Part shown: positions 32,713 through 41,845 of the stretch, in pieces | How positions within the stretch are numbered: the first letter of the stretch is position 1 | Layout of the letters: each line of letters begins with the position of its first letter | The notes under the pieces: model-generated | What the model was told of the DNA's origin: nothing | Databases searched by the model: none | Seen by the model: the letters and a program-made list of their open reading frames with translations, nothing else | Made by a program: the position numbers and the translations under genes | Source of the DNA: Halopseudomonas sabulinigri | GTDB taxonomy: Bacteria > Pseudomonadota > Gammaproteobacteria > Pseudomonadales > Pseudomonadaceae | DNA: 64,000 bases | Reading direction: 5' to 3' | NCBI RefSeq assembly: GCF_900105255.1 | Contig: NZ_LT629763.1 | Location: 3,058,501 to 3,122,500, forward strand

Positions 32713-35265
32713 ATGCCAAACAGCAACGAGTACATTGTGCAGACCGGCGACACACTCACCGCGATTGCTCGGCAACACGGCACCAGCTCTAAGGAATTGC
32801 AGGAGCGCAATCCCATCATTCGGAGTCCTGACAACATTCAGTCCGGCTGGAAGCTCAAGCTGCCCCCGCGGGATGCTGCCGCCAATGATGCTTCGATTGT
32901 GAGTGCTCCTACGCCCGCAAATACTTCCAGGTCATCCCTGCCGCCTGCCCGGCATACAGATGATTGCAGCAGCACCCAGACCCAAGCTGGCAGCCCTTGC
33001 ACAGCAGAGCTGGTGGATGTGGTGCACGTGACAGGTGATCCGCATCTTTATGTGCTGACCGAAGAACAAGCCACGGTGTTGAATCGTGAGATTGACCGGG
33101 TCCAAGCGTTGATGGATGAGCTGGAGGCGTCACTCGCTGCCGCCCGTCAGCGAGTCGACTGCCAGAAAGAGCAGAGCCCCGATGCTGAATGCGCCTGCGC
33201 GCGGTGCAAGAAGGAGGAGTGGAACAGGAAAGCCGAAGAGGCGGGCCTGCTTAGCATTGACCCTCCCGCTGCGCAGCCGCAACCCACCCTGACTAGCGAA
33301 GAGGATATTCAAGGGCAGCTCACCAAGCTGCGCCAAGCGCGTGAATGGTATATCGCCTATAGCCCGGTGCGTGCACTTGATGCGGGAAACATGCTGGAAA
33401 GCAACTGGGAGCCCCTGCGCGCAGAGAAAATTAAACAGCTGGATGCAGAGATTGTTCGACTGCGGGGCATGCTTAAAAGTGAACCTGAAGACGGCTCCTC
33501 ACTAGCAAACGGAGCAATGCCAAATGTTGATTACGGCTGGCGTGGTAGCCGACAAACACAGAGGGAGAGAGGTTCCCGGCAACGCAGTGGTATAACCGTG
33601 GTTGAGGTCAGTCTGTTCGGTCGGCCTGACCGCCGCTATTACGTGGCGGCACGATTCCACGAGCAGGTTGATTGGAAAATCAAAGTGAGTACCCGCGTGC
33701 TGAAAGGCAAGTCCTTTGGCAGGCAATTGGGTAAGCAATTGCTGGACGAGATACGCAAAGAGATTGGCAACGACCGTAGAGCGAGCCCGCTGGGGAGTCT
33801 TGAGGCCAAGCTAGTTAGTTGGAGCAGCCAGAACGACAATCTGCTCAACTCGCTACACAAAGAGACAGCTTGGACCAGCAACAGTGATGATGCTGCGCCC
33901 TACGCAGTGTCCGCAGAAGCGCATGCCCTGCGCTTTGCCGCCAGCGCCAGCGCAGGAGTCAATAGCTGGAACCCAGCCGAAGGAAATATTGAGGTGGGCG
34001 CCAAGGGCAGTGCGGCGTACTCGCTTGGCGAAGCCGCAGTGGCATTTACTGCTTTTTTTCCTTCGCAGGGCGGAAGAACCATGCAGCTAGCCTATCGCAA
34101 CGCCAATGGTGAGGCGGTATTGCACCCGTTCGGCGTGTTCCGGCTGCAGGGAAAACTAGAATTCTCAGCTTTCCTGGGAGCGCAGGTACAAGGCCACGCG
34201 CGGGCAACAGCGCAGTATAAGCCGAGCGACGAAGGCCCAAGCGGCGCAACGGCCTTGTTTGGCTCACCACGACTCGAGACAAGTCGAGGAGGATATATTG
34301 GGGTTAAAGGTGATGCCTTTGGCGGCGTCCAGGCAGGCGGTGCACTGAGCGGCGCGCTGCAATGGATTGAGCCGAGCAAGGTGGGTCGTGGCAAGGTCGT
34401 TTCTGGGCAGTCTAACGCCAGTAGCAGCTGGACTAGTCTGGCGGAGATAAAGGCTGAGGGTAATGGTGCGCTGGGTATTGGTGCCGGGTTTGATTTTGGA
34501 TTAACGATTCGTAGTGATCGCCTGGCTCTTAATTGCAATGGTCGTTTGGTTTTTGGACCCGGAGCCAGTGGCGGTTTTGCGACTGTGGTTGATCTGGAAA
34601 ATACATACAAGGTAGTGAGGCTCTTTTGCGATGCATTGGCTGAGGTGGATTACTATTACCTGCTAAGTGTTAACGAAGATGCTTTTCGATACCTTGTTCA
34701 AGGCCTCTATCAGGTGCTTTCGACGCCAGGCAAGGCTGCAATAAAAGTATTCGAACAGGGAGCTCTGGAGCTGGACTTGTGGTGGAAGTCGCGTCAAGCC
34801 TCTAAGTTGGAGGCTGAAAATATGGCGAATTACCTGCTAACTCATCAAGCCGTGCTTGTGGATGGTGAGCGCCTTTCTCTGGGTAAGCTACCTCCTGAAG
34901 TGCTGGGCCCCATTGTCTACCTGTTAAGCGAAAGCTTTATAGAAAGTTGGCACGAGAAGCAGGAGAGAGCCTTGGTTCTACTGTTGTCGCATATTCGGAG
35001 CTGGAGGCAGATGATTAAATTGCTGGAGTGCTGTTCCCCGAAGGGTGAAAACGTCAACGCCATGGACAGTCTTAACCGTTTAAATCGGCTGTTGGATGCT
35101 CGTGAACAGGGGGAGTTTAACCGCTTCATGCGTACCTTGTCTGTTGCTCAAGGCGCACATTCTGCTGCTTCTGTGGGTTTGGCATGGACCCCGTCCGCTC
35201 CTCTGAACAAGCGAGAAACGTTGCTGGCGGCCCAACGCAGTGGTCAGTTTGATGGGCTTGCCTAG
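32713..35265 (+). CDS. LysM-domain protein, probable type VI effector of unknown activity
   Basis: An 850-residue protein in the cargo position after vgrG and the DUF4123 gene. A LysM domain at about 5-51 (YIVQTGDTLTAIARQHGTS and IQSGWKLKLPP) would bind peptidoglycan. A linker and charged helical region with a Cys cluster (ECACARCKKEEW, about 160-172) follow. A region at about 290-350 starts GITVVEVSLFGRPDRRYYVA. A Gly/Ala/Ser-rich, beta-strand-like stretch covers about 395-640 (for example GYIGVKGDAFGGVQAGGALS). The helical C-terminus is at 650-850. I see no known catalytic motif or signal peptide. GC content drops along the gene: one 60-base line near 34800 counts 45 percent against 72 percent for a line in vgrG. 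A toxin role is inferred from context. Confidence 0.75.
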   Translation: MPNSNEYIVQTGDTLTAIARQHGTSSKELQERNPIIRSPDNIQSGWKLKLPPRDAAANDASIVSAPTPANTSRSSLPPARHTDDCSSTQTQAGSPCTAELVDVVHVTGDPHLYVLTEEQATVLNREIDRVQALMDELEASLAAARQRVDCQKEQSPDAECACARCKKEEWNRKAEEAGLLSIDPPAAQPQPTLTSEEDIQGQLTKLRQAREWYIAYSPVRALDAGNMLESNWEPLRAEKIKQLDAEIVRLRGMLKSEPEDGSSLANGAMPNVDYGWRGSRQTQRERGSRQRSGITVVEVSLFGRPDRRYYVAARFHEQVDWKIKVSTRVLKGKSFGRQLGKQLLDEIRKEIGNDRRASPLGSLEAKLVSWSSQNDNLLNSLHKETAWTSNSDDAAPYAVSAEAHALRFAASASAGVNSWNPAEGNIEVGAKGSAAYSLGEAAVAFTAFFPSQGGRTMQLAYRNANGEAVLHPFGVFRLQGKLEFSAFLGAQVQGHARATAQYKPSDEGPSGATALFGSPRLETSRGGYIGVKGDAFGGVQAGGALSGALQWIEPSKVGRGKVVSGQSNASSSWTSLAEIKAEGNGALGIGAGFDFGLTIRSDRLALNCNGRLVFGPGASGGFATVVDLENTYKVVRLFCDALAEVDYYYLLSVNEDAFRYLVQGLYQVLSTPGKAAIKVFEQGALELDLWWKSRQASKLEAENMANYLLTHQAVLVDGERLSLGKLPPEVLGPIVYLLSESFIESWHEKQERALVLLLSHIRSWRQMIKLLECCSPKGENVNAMDSLNRLNRLLDAREQGEFNRFMRTLSVAQGAHSAASVGLAWTPSAPLNKRETLLAAQRSGQFDGLA

Positions 35266-35287
35266 AGCTGAGAAGCTATCGCTGTCT

Positions 35288-36280
35288 CTAGAGTGGCGCA
35301 TCTGATTGTATTGAACAGCGAAAGCTAGTGCCTGGTAGGTGTCTGCTCTTTTCAGGCTCGTCATTCCAGCGCCGGACGGTGTTCGCGCTCATCCACATAG
35401 ACTCTTGATAGTTCGACCCGCGACGTACTCTTTGCGTGCCAGTGGCTGGGCCTTTCGGGTTTTCTACTGGCGATACCCGGTAGTAATTTTCGGAGTACCA
35501 ATCGCTGACCCAGTCGGTGGCGTTGCCGGCCATGTCATACAAGCCAAGAGGCGTGGGCGTAAAGTGAGCGATAGGTAATTCGTCGGTAACCTCGTCCGCT
35601 GCGATATTGCGACCGTAACCCAGGCTGCCATTATCAGTAGGATACTGCACGTACTGCCCACGATTCCGTGCCGCGTATTCCCACTGAGCCTCAGAGGGAA
35701 GGTCTACGGGGTAGCGACTCAGTTCTCCAAGCCATAAGCAGTAATCTTTTGCTTCCTTCCAGTTTTTCGTCCATGCAGGTTTAGCCGGATGAAAGAGTTC
35801 TTGAAGGTCTTCACGCTTCCGCAGCTCCGCATCGAACAACTCCAACCCCAAACTCGTGCGAAACAGATCAAAATCCTCAAGCCGCGTCTGATATCGCGAC
35901 AGGTGATAACTGCTCAAACGCACCTGATGCAGGTAATCATCATGCCGCTCGGGCGTAATGGGACATAACCGCTCCGGGTCCTGTCCATAGGGCCAAGTGC
36001 CCATGTTCGCCGGGTCGTACTGGCAGAGGGTGCCAAAGTCACCCATCTCGAACTCGCCGCCTTCAATAAACACCATATCGTCCAGCGAGCGCACCACGGT
36101 AGCGAGGATTCGCTCACGCAAATCGCGCGAAAGGTCGGGATAGTTGGTTTCGACGCGCTCAGCGATAGCTTTGACTTTGTCGGTGCTGAGTTTTTCGCTT
36201 TCGGGGAGCGGCTGAGACTGGGCTTCGCAGCCTGTCAGCAGGGCGAAAAGGGTTGCCGACAGTAAAAGGCGGGCTTGCAT
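35288..36280 (-). CDS. SUMF1/FGE-fold lipoprotein, candidate immunity protein
   Basis: A 330-residue predicted lipoprotein. The signal peptide ends in a lipobox (ATLFALLTGC, Cys 18). The body from about 70 carries the formylglycine-generating-enzyme fold: DMVFIEGGEFEMGDFG, DLPSEAQWEYAARNRGQY, LGLYDMAGNATDWVSDWYSE and the C-terminal RRGSNYQESMW. The paired Cys of true formylglycine-generating enzymes was not recognised, so catalysis is doubtful. ATG 36280 follows AAGGAC; an in-frame GTG two codons earlier is possible. It is convergent with the LysM gene, 22 bp away, and is of similarly lowered GC. A periplasm-facing partner that neutralises the effector is a reasonable guess but not shown. Confidence 0.7.
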   Translation of the reverse strand: MQARLLLSATLFALLTGCEAQSQPLPESEKLSTDKVKAIAERVETNYPDLSRDLRERILATVVRSLDDMVFIEGGEFEMGDFGTLCQYDPANMGTWPYGQDPERLCPITPERHDDYLHQVRLSSYHLSRYQTRLEDFDLFRTSLGLELFDAELRKREDLQELFHPAKPAWTKNWKEAKDYCLWLGELSRYPVDLPSEAQWEYAARNRGQYVQYPTDNGSLGYGRNIAADEVTDELPIAHFTPTPLGLYDMAGNATDWVSDWYSENYYRVSPVENPKGPATGTQRVRRGSNYQESMWMSANTVRRWNDEPEKSRHLPGTSFRCSIQSDAPL

Positions 36281-36447
36281 GGACACGTCCTTGTTTGTTG
36301 CAGGTCACGTTGAATTCAGGCGAATAAATTTAACAGGTAGTCGGCAGAAAAACGTCGGTCCTGTTCACGAATGACGGATATTCTGCGCCGTAGTCTTTCA
36401 TTGATGCTCTCTGAATACGCAGACACAATTTAAAACTGTCGGAACCA

Positions 36448-36490
36448 CTGTTCGGATACGCGGCCATAACAAGTACACCTATCCGAACAG
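36448..36490 (+). promoter_or_regulatory. Perfect 11-bp inverted repeat before the DJ-1/PfpI gene
   Basis: CTGTTCGGATA (36448-36458) is repeated in inverse as TATCCGAACAG (36480-36490) with 21 bp between. The right arm runs into the ribosome-binding site AGGAG (36489-36493) of the following ATG at 36500. It could be a repressor operator or, in RNA, a hairpin covering the ribosome-binding site. Confidence 0.6.
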
Positions 36491-36499
36491 GAGAAATTT

Positions 36500-37039
36500 A
36501 TGAGCAATTCACTGAGCGGCAAAAGCATTGCGTTTCTCGCCACTGATGGCGTGGAGCAGATCGAGCTGACGCGTCCCTGGCAAGACCTGAAAGGCGCGGG
36601 GGCTACTGTGCATCTGGTGTCGCTTGAGAGCGGTGAGGTCAAAGGCTACAACCACCTGAGCGAGGCGGATTCCTTTACCGTCGATAAAAGCGTGAAGGCG
36701 GTCTCGGCTAGTGATTACGATGGCTTGGTACTGCCCGGTGGCGTGGCTAATCCGGATGCGTTGCGGATGGACGCAGACGCTGTCGCTTTTATCAAATCGT
36801 TCTTCACCGCGGGCAAGCCGGTTGCCGCTATCTGTCACGCGCCCTGGACGCTGATCGAGGCGGGCGTGGTCGAGGGCCGTACTCTGACGTCCTGGCCCAG
36901 TCTGAAGACCGATATTGCGAACGCCGGCGGTAATTGGGTGGACCAGTCGGTGTGCGAAGACAGCGGGCTAGTCACCAGTCGCAAGCCTGACGATCTGGAT
37001 GATTTCTGCAGCAAGATGCTTGAAGTGTTTGCTGCCTGA
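36500..37039 (+). CDS. DJ-1/PfpI family protein (YhbO/PfpI-type)
   Basis: A 179-residue cytoplasmic protein of the class I glutamine-amidotransferase-like fold. SIAFLATDGVEQIELTRPW opens the domain. The nucleophile elbow is PVAAICHAPWTLIEAG with Cys at about 112, and the acidic partner is probably in the first strand (DGVEQIEL). LTSWPSLKTDIANAGGNWVD is typical of the PfpI/YhbO branch, which is linked to stress protection and proposed deglycase or protease activity. It is divergent from the SUMF1 lipoprotein and convergent with jetD. It may be an independent passenger in the accessory segment. Confidence 0.88.
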   Translation: MSNSLSGKSIAFLATDGVEQIELTRPWQDLKGAGATVHLVSLESGEVKGYNHLSEADSFTVDKSVKAVSASDYDGLVLPGGVANPDALRMDADAVAFIKSFFTAGKPVAAICHAPWTLIEAGVVEGRTLTSWPSLKTDIANAGGNWVDQSVCEDSGLVTSRKPDDLDDFCSKMLEVFAA

Positions 37040-37094
37040 TTACAATGTAAAACCGTCCAACTCGTCGGTTTGAGTTCGGTAAAAACTGGTTGCG

Positions 37095-38216
37095 TCAGCC
37101 TTGACCTTCATTGATCAGAAAACCTTCTTGATCGATGAAGCGTCCGGTCATGCGTAGTGCTGGCAATATTTCCGCGTCCGCAAAATCGCACCCTGTGTTG
37201 AGTGGGTCTGTCTGTTCTTCTTTTTTTGCTTGCTCGGGAGTATGGCCAGCCCCTTCGAGCAGAGAGCTTAACATCGGCGCATAGCCCGGACGCCAAGCTG
37301 TCAGCGTGGGAATGCTATTACGCAAAGCCCGCAAGATACTCATGCCTGCATAATCAAGGTCGCCCCAGAAGTGAGCTTGGGTAGGTGGCCAGTTTTGCTT
37401 GAAATAACCGTGGTCTGATCCGGGTAAAAAGCTGAAACAAGTATGCTCGCTGAGCAGGCGTTGGGCTCCGGCCCGAAAGCCACCGCTATAGAGTAGGGCG
37501 CAGCTGGTTGGCGGCCTTTCGTACAGGCGTAGAAAGCTATCCTGGTTTTCTACGATTAATACTCGGTCAAACGCGACTGGGGCCCATACGTTTAATAACA
37601 GAGGTCGTGCCTTAATGGCTTCGGCGTCCGCTCCATACAGCTGCGCCAGTAGGTCGTATCGCCGATCCAGAACCTTGGAGTTACCCAGGAAGCAACGTGC
37701 CGATAGTTCGCGTAGGCTAAAGCCTTGTTGCAAGTGGTTGCCTACGGCAACCAGTCCTTGTACTACTTGATTGGGCGTCAATCCCGGAATATCTATCCTG
37801 CGCTGGTGAAATACCTTCCGCTGCTCGGCGGAATCTGCCGCGTAAAGATCAATCGCTTTTTGCCAGGCAAGCTGTTCTTCTGAAATCTCAGGACGATTGA
37901 GCCACAGCCTAAGCAATGGTTCAGCGAGAGAGTTCAGGCGCAACTGGGCGTCTTGGTAGCGCTCCGTTGTACTGCTCTGACGAGCGTAACGAACTTGGAA
38001 AATCTCATAGTTGTTCGCCAGCTCTTCACTTATCAGCTCCCAGCGATAAGTAACCGCTTCATTGAAATCAAATAACGCTGGAATATTCTTTGCGGTAACC
38101 CTTCTGATGACATCTCGTTGGCGGTCTGTCTCAAGCCGGGTTAGAAACCAGTCGAGCAAGTGCATCAACCAAGGCTCGTCGGTTATGCAACGTGGAGGGG
38201 GTGGCAACTCGCTCAT
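37095..38216 (-). CDS. jetD: JetD/MksG, Toprim-like nuclease subunit of a Wadjet system
   Basis: A 373-residue protein with the JetD plan: an N-terminal DUF3322-like arm domain, then a DUF2220 Toprim-like domain. Toprim acidic residues are visible in FDRVLIVENQDSFLRLYE (Glu) and AHFWGDLDYAGMSILRAL (DxD), with FLPGSDHGYFKQNW between. JetD cleaves plasmid DNA when the JetABC motor fails to extrude past it. The ATG at 38216 overlaps the jetC stop (ATGA), so it is translationally coupled. GC is lower here (50 and 53 percent in two hand-counted lines) than in jetC (73 percent in one line), suggesting that jetD has a different history or evolves faster. Confidence 0.9.
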   Translation of the reverse strand: MSELPPPPRCITDEPWLMHLLDWFLTRLETDRQRDVIRRVTAKNIPALFDFNEAVTYRWELISEELANNYEIFQVRYARQSSTTERYQDAQLRLNSLAEPLLRLWLNRPEISEEQLAWQKAIDLYAADSAEQRKVFHQRRIDIPGLTPNQVVQGLVAVGNHLQQGFSLRELSARCFLGNSKVLDRRYDLLAQLYGADAEAIKARPLLLNVWAPVAFDRVLIVENQDSFLRLYERPPTSCALLYSGGFRAGAQRLLSEHTCFSFLPGSDHGYFKQNWPPTQAHFWGDLDYAGMSILRALRNSIPTLTAWRPGYAPMLSSLLEGAGHTPEQAKKEEQTDPLNTGCDFADAEILPALRMTGRFIDQEGFLINEGQG

Positions 38217-41200
38217 AAGTCCGCCATAAATTCCAGCGCCCCCTGCTGCCGAATAACCCGACGATGCTGCGCCCATAGCTCAGCCACCTTGTCGCGGTTG
38301 AGTTGTTGGCGGTCGAGTAGCACGCGGGTGTTGAGTTCACCGACGGCCACTTTGCTCGGCACCTTGCTGAACACAAACTGGTTGCTGACCATTTCCAGGA
38401 AGGGGCCGGCCTTACTGGTGGGCATGATGAAGGTGAGCTGCAGGCCGAGGGTTTCGGTCAGGTAGGCGATCACCTCGCGCGAGCGGGTTTCGTCCATGTG
38501 CATGAAGGCTTCGTCGACGATCACCATGCGCAGGTGGCTGTCGCCCTCGTTGAAGCGGAAGGCGCTGGTGACGGCGGCGGCGCGGATGATGTAGGCCGGG
38601 GTTTCCAACTGGCCGCCCGAGCCGGTGCCGTATTCGCTGAGGCGGATCGGTTGCTTGCCGGCGGGATGCTTGAGGATGTCGTAGCGGCGATAGCGGCGGT
38701 AGTCGCTGATACGCTCCAGCTCGCGCAGGGCCTGCTGTTCATCGCCATCGAGCAACAGACTGAGCAGCTGATCGCGGATGCCGCTGGCCTTGTCGGACAG
38801 GCTGCTGTCGAACAGGCTGGCGCCGTCCCCCAAATTGGGCGTTTGCATGATCTCCTTGAAGAAGTCCCAATAGCCCTTGTACTCGGGCAGCCAGTCCCAG
38901 TCGAACTGAAAGCGCTCGCGGTCGGCGCCGAACTGGTGGTGCTCGAGCTCCTGATTGAGGTTCTCCAGTACGCGGCGGCCGTCGTTGATGGCCTGGTGAA
39001 TTTCGTGGCACAAGTCGCTGACGAAAGTGGTATTGAAGCTGTCACGCAGGCTGGCGAGCTGTTCCTGCTTTTCCAGCAGCACGTTGTTGCGCAGGCGGTT
39101 GTGCAGGTTGTCGAGCTGCTGGTGCAGGCCGCCGACGTGGCTGAAGAACGCCAAGCTGTGCAGTTCTGCCGGCGTGTCTGCCATCAGCATGTCGGCTGGC
39201 TGGGCTTGCAGGTTGTACTGCTCCAGCGCGCGCTGTAGTTCAATTGCCTGACGGTGCAGTAGGTCGGTGAGCGCCAGGCTGTCGGCGGCAAAGTCGAACT
39301 GACCGCCGCTTTGCTGCAGCATGCTGTCGAGCTCTTCCAATCGCGCTTGTGGGTCTAAGCCCGGGACTTTGGCGGCGGCCTCGAGTAGTGCATGTTCGGC
39401 GGCGTCCTTGGCGTCTAATAGCTGATCGCTCTGGGCGGCAAAATGCTGAATGCGCTGTTCGCGGCCGCGCAGCTTTTCTTTCAATTCGCCATGCTGCTCG
39501 CCCAGCGCGTCGCGCTTCTGCTCCAGCTCGGCATGCCGCTGGCTGACGCGTTGTTGCTGATCTTCCAGATCGCGGTGTTCGCCCAGATCCAGCGTGGCCA
39601 GTTGCTGTTCGACGTCGTGCAGTTGCCGCTGGCTGTCGAGCAGGGCGGCGGCGCGGGCGGCGTAGTCCAGCGGTTGAATCTGGCCCAGCTGGCGGGCTAG
39701 CTGCTGAAGCGCTTGGTGCTGTTGTTGCTGGCTGTGGCGTTGCACGCTGAGCTGCTCCAGCGCGGCCTCTTGCGCCGCCAGGTTGCGCTCGCGGGCAGCG
39801 GCGCCGAAGACCAGTTGACTGTCGTCAATGTCGCAACGGAAGAGTGCGTAATTGCCCGAGCCCATACCCTCGCTGGTCACACCACGGCGGGTATGGCGCA
39901 GGGCTTCCGCGTCGGCCACGCGGCTAACGCTGGCGTAGGAGGCGCGCAGATAATATTCGGCAATCTTGTGACTGAAGCGCATGACCTTGAGGATGGAGTC
40001 CTCGGGCAGGCTGATACGTTCGGCGTCCTGGCGTGCCTTGTGGCCCTGAATCACGCGGGCACGGTTACGCTCGCGGCTGTTCATCTGGCGCACGATACGG
40101 ATGGCTTCGGCCTCGAACTCGGGCTCGACCAGAATCGCATAGCGGCTGCCACCGATATAGCCTTCGATTGCCATCTGCCAATCGGGGTCGACTATTTCCA
40201 CATGGTCACAGAGCACGCGCGGGTCGGCCTGCGGGCAGCGTTGGCGAATGGTGCGCAGCGCCTCCTCAACATACAGCGGGTAGCTGACGCGGCTGGACTT
40301 CAGCGCGCTGATGCGCTGATTGGTCTGGTTTATCTGGCGTTCCAGCTGGCTGAGCTCGGCGGCGCTTTTTTGCTCAAGGCGATCAAGCTGCTGCAGCACC
40401 GTAACGCCTTCAGCATCCTGCGTGCTGAGCAGCTCGGCCAGCTGATTGTGGCTGGCCTGCTGACTGCGAATGGCGTCCAGGCCGGCGTCCAGCGGGGTAA
40501 GGTCAATCCAGTCGCGCGCCAGCAATTGATTGAGGTCGGCCACCGGAGCTTGCTCGGCACTCAACACCGCCTGGCTGCGCTCCCGCCAGCCACGACTGGC
40601 CAGGGCCGGCAATGACAAGCTGAGGCTGTGTTGGCTAAGCAACTGTTGAGTGGCGCGCAGGGCATCGATATTTCGGTCACGCTGCTGTGCCTGGGTCAGC
40701 AGTGCGGGCACCGCGCCGCGCAGCTGGTTGCTCAGTTGGCTCTGGCGTTGCTCCAGCTGGTCCTTGTTCTGCAGGGCGGGGATGCCCTGGCGGCGGGCTT
40801 CGAGCTGTACCAGCTCAGCGTGGGCCTGCTTGATGCGCTCGGCGGTGAGTTTCTGCTCCTCGCTGATGTTGGCGAGCTCGCTGCTCAGCTGTTTCTGCTC
40901 TTCCTTCGCGGCCAGATAACCCTGCTGGTTCTTTTGCCAGCTGTGTGCGGCAGCGGCGTAAGTCAGGCCGGTGCGCTCCAGCCAGGTCTGCTGGTAGCGC
41001 TCGGCCTGCTGGCTGGCGTGCGACAGTAGCTCGACCGCCGCGCGCACGCGGCTGGCTTCCTGCTCCATTCCGTGCACGGTGCGCAGCAGCTCGCGGATGC
41101 GTTTGATGGTGTCGCCAAACTCGCGGGCCTCCAGCACCTCTTCGGCGACAAACTGATCGATGGATTTGACCGGCTTGTAGGCCATGAAATTGGCAAAGGT

Positions 41201-41845
41201 ACGCGCGGCGTTCTTGGCTTCGCGCACCGAGACGGCATCCGGGCGGCCGCGCAGCGCGCCGTACAGGCGAGCCAGATAGGCGCTCTTGCGCTCGTACACT
41301 TCGACTTGCTGTTTGCCGAACTGGCGGCGCAGCAGGTTAGGCAGCTCGGTGACGCTGACCGCGTGGCGGCCATCGTCGCGGCTTTGCACAAAGTGCGAGA
41401 GCGAGAGCATTTCGCCCGGCACTATCATCAGCAGGAGTTCGTCCTGGCGGGCCTGGCGGCTGCTGCCGGCGGCGTCCAGGTGGGCACGTACGCCGATGAC
41501 CGCAGTAAAGGGGTCGGCAGATTCGCCCTGGGTCGGGTGGAACACGCCGACGATGTAGCCGTCGGTGTCCCAAGGCCGCGCAAAGGCGCCGTCGTCGCAG
41601 CCCAGCACATAGGAGGCGAGGGTGCGCACCTGCTTGCCGCCGCGCCCACGTTGGGTGGTTTCATCCTGCCCGGGGTTGTAGTTGAACAGATTGTCGTGGG
41701 CGGCGGTCATCAGCGTTTGCAGGGCGTCGGCGGCTGTGGTCTTGCCGGAGCCGTTGCCACCGGAGAACAGGTTGACCGGACCGTACTCGAGTTCCTCAAC
41801 CGGCAGGTTGCCCCAGTTGACGGTGATTGAGCGTTTCAGATACAT
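38213..41845 (-). CDS. jetC: JetC/MksB, SMC-like ATPase of a Wadjet system
   Basis: A 1210-residue SMC/MukB-like motor. Walker A lies near the N-terminus (NLFSGGNGSGKTTAADALQT, about 29-40). Two long coiled-coil arms (about 280-500 and 690-1000) flank a hinge-like region holding RQRCPQADPRVLCDHVEIVD and YIGGSRYAILVEPEFEAEAI. The C-terminal head has the ABC signature EYGTGSGGQLETPAYI and Walker B LRMVIVDEAFMHMDE. Wadjet JetABC extrudes DNA loops and recognises small circles. ATG 41845 overlaps the jetB stop as TGATG. Strong Gln/Leu/Glu bias reflects the coiled coils. Confidence 0.93.
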   Translation of the reverse strand: MYLKRSITVNWGNLPVEELEYGPVNLFSGGNGSGKTTAADALQTLMTAAHDNLFNYNPGQDETTQRGRGGKQVRTLASYVLGCDDGAFARPWDTDGYIVGVFHPTQGESADPFTAVIGVRAHLDAAGSSRQARQDELLLMIVPGEMLSLSHFVQSRDDGRHAVSVTELPNLLRRQFGKQQVEVYERKSAYLARLYGALRGRPDAVSVREAKNAARTFANFMAYKPVKSIDQFVAEEVLEAREFGDTIKRIRELLRTVHGMEQEASRVRAAVELLSHASQQAERYQQTWLERTGLTYAAAAHSWQKNQQGYLAAKEEQKQLSSELANISEEQKLTAERIKQAHAELVQLEARRQGIPALQNKDQLEQRQSQLSNQLRGAVPALLTQAQQRDRNIDALRATQQLLSQHSLSLSLPALASRGWRERSQAVLSAEQAPVADLNQLLARDWIDLTPLDAGLDAIRSQQASHNQLAELLSTQDAEGVTVLQQLDRLEQKSAAELSQLERQINQTNQRISALKSSRVSYPLYVEEALRTIRQRCPQADPRVLCDHVEIVDPDWQMAIEGYIGGSRYAILVEPEFEAEAIRIVRQMNSRERNRARVIQGHKARQDAERISLPEDSILKVMRFSHKIAEYYLRASYASVSRVADAEALRHTRRGVTSEGMGSGNYALFRCDIDDSQLVFGAAARERNLAAQEAALEQLSVQRHSQQQQHQALQQLARQLGQIQPLDYAARAAALLDSQRQLHDVEQQLATLDLGEHRDLEDQQQRVSQRHAELEQKRDALGEQHGELKEKLRGREQRIQHFAAQSDQLLDAKDAAEHALLEAAAKVPGLDPQARLEELDSMLQQSGGQFDFAADSLALTDLLHRQAIELQRALEQYNLQAQPADMLMADTPAELHSLAFFSHVGGLHQQLDNLHNRLRNNVLLEKQEQLASLRDSFNTTFVSDLCHEIHQAINDGRRVLENLNQELEHHQFGADRERFQFDWDWLPEYKGYWDFFKEIMQTPNLGDGASLFDSSLSDKASGIRDQLLSLLLDGDEQQALRELERISDYRRYRRYDILKHPAGKQPIRLSEYGTGSGGQLETPAYIIRAAAVTSAFRFNEGDSHLRMVIVDEAFMHMDETRSREVIAYLTETLGLQLTFIMPTSKAGPFLEMVSNQFVFSKVPSKVAVGELNTRVLLDRQQLNRDKVAELWAQHRRVIRQQGALEFMADL

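Noticed and set aside
37050..37071. AAACCG...CGGTTT as terminator between the DJ-1 gene and jetD
   Set aside because: Only six base pairs and no T run after the stem on either strand.
39713..40615. 300-codon open frame antisense to jetC
   Set aside because: Ala/Leu/Val-rich mirror of the JetC coiled-coil codons.
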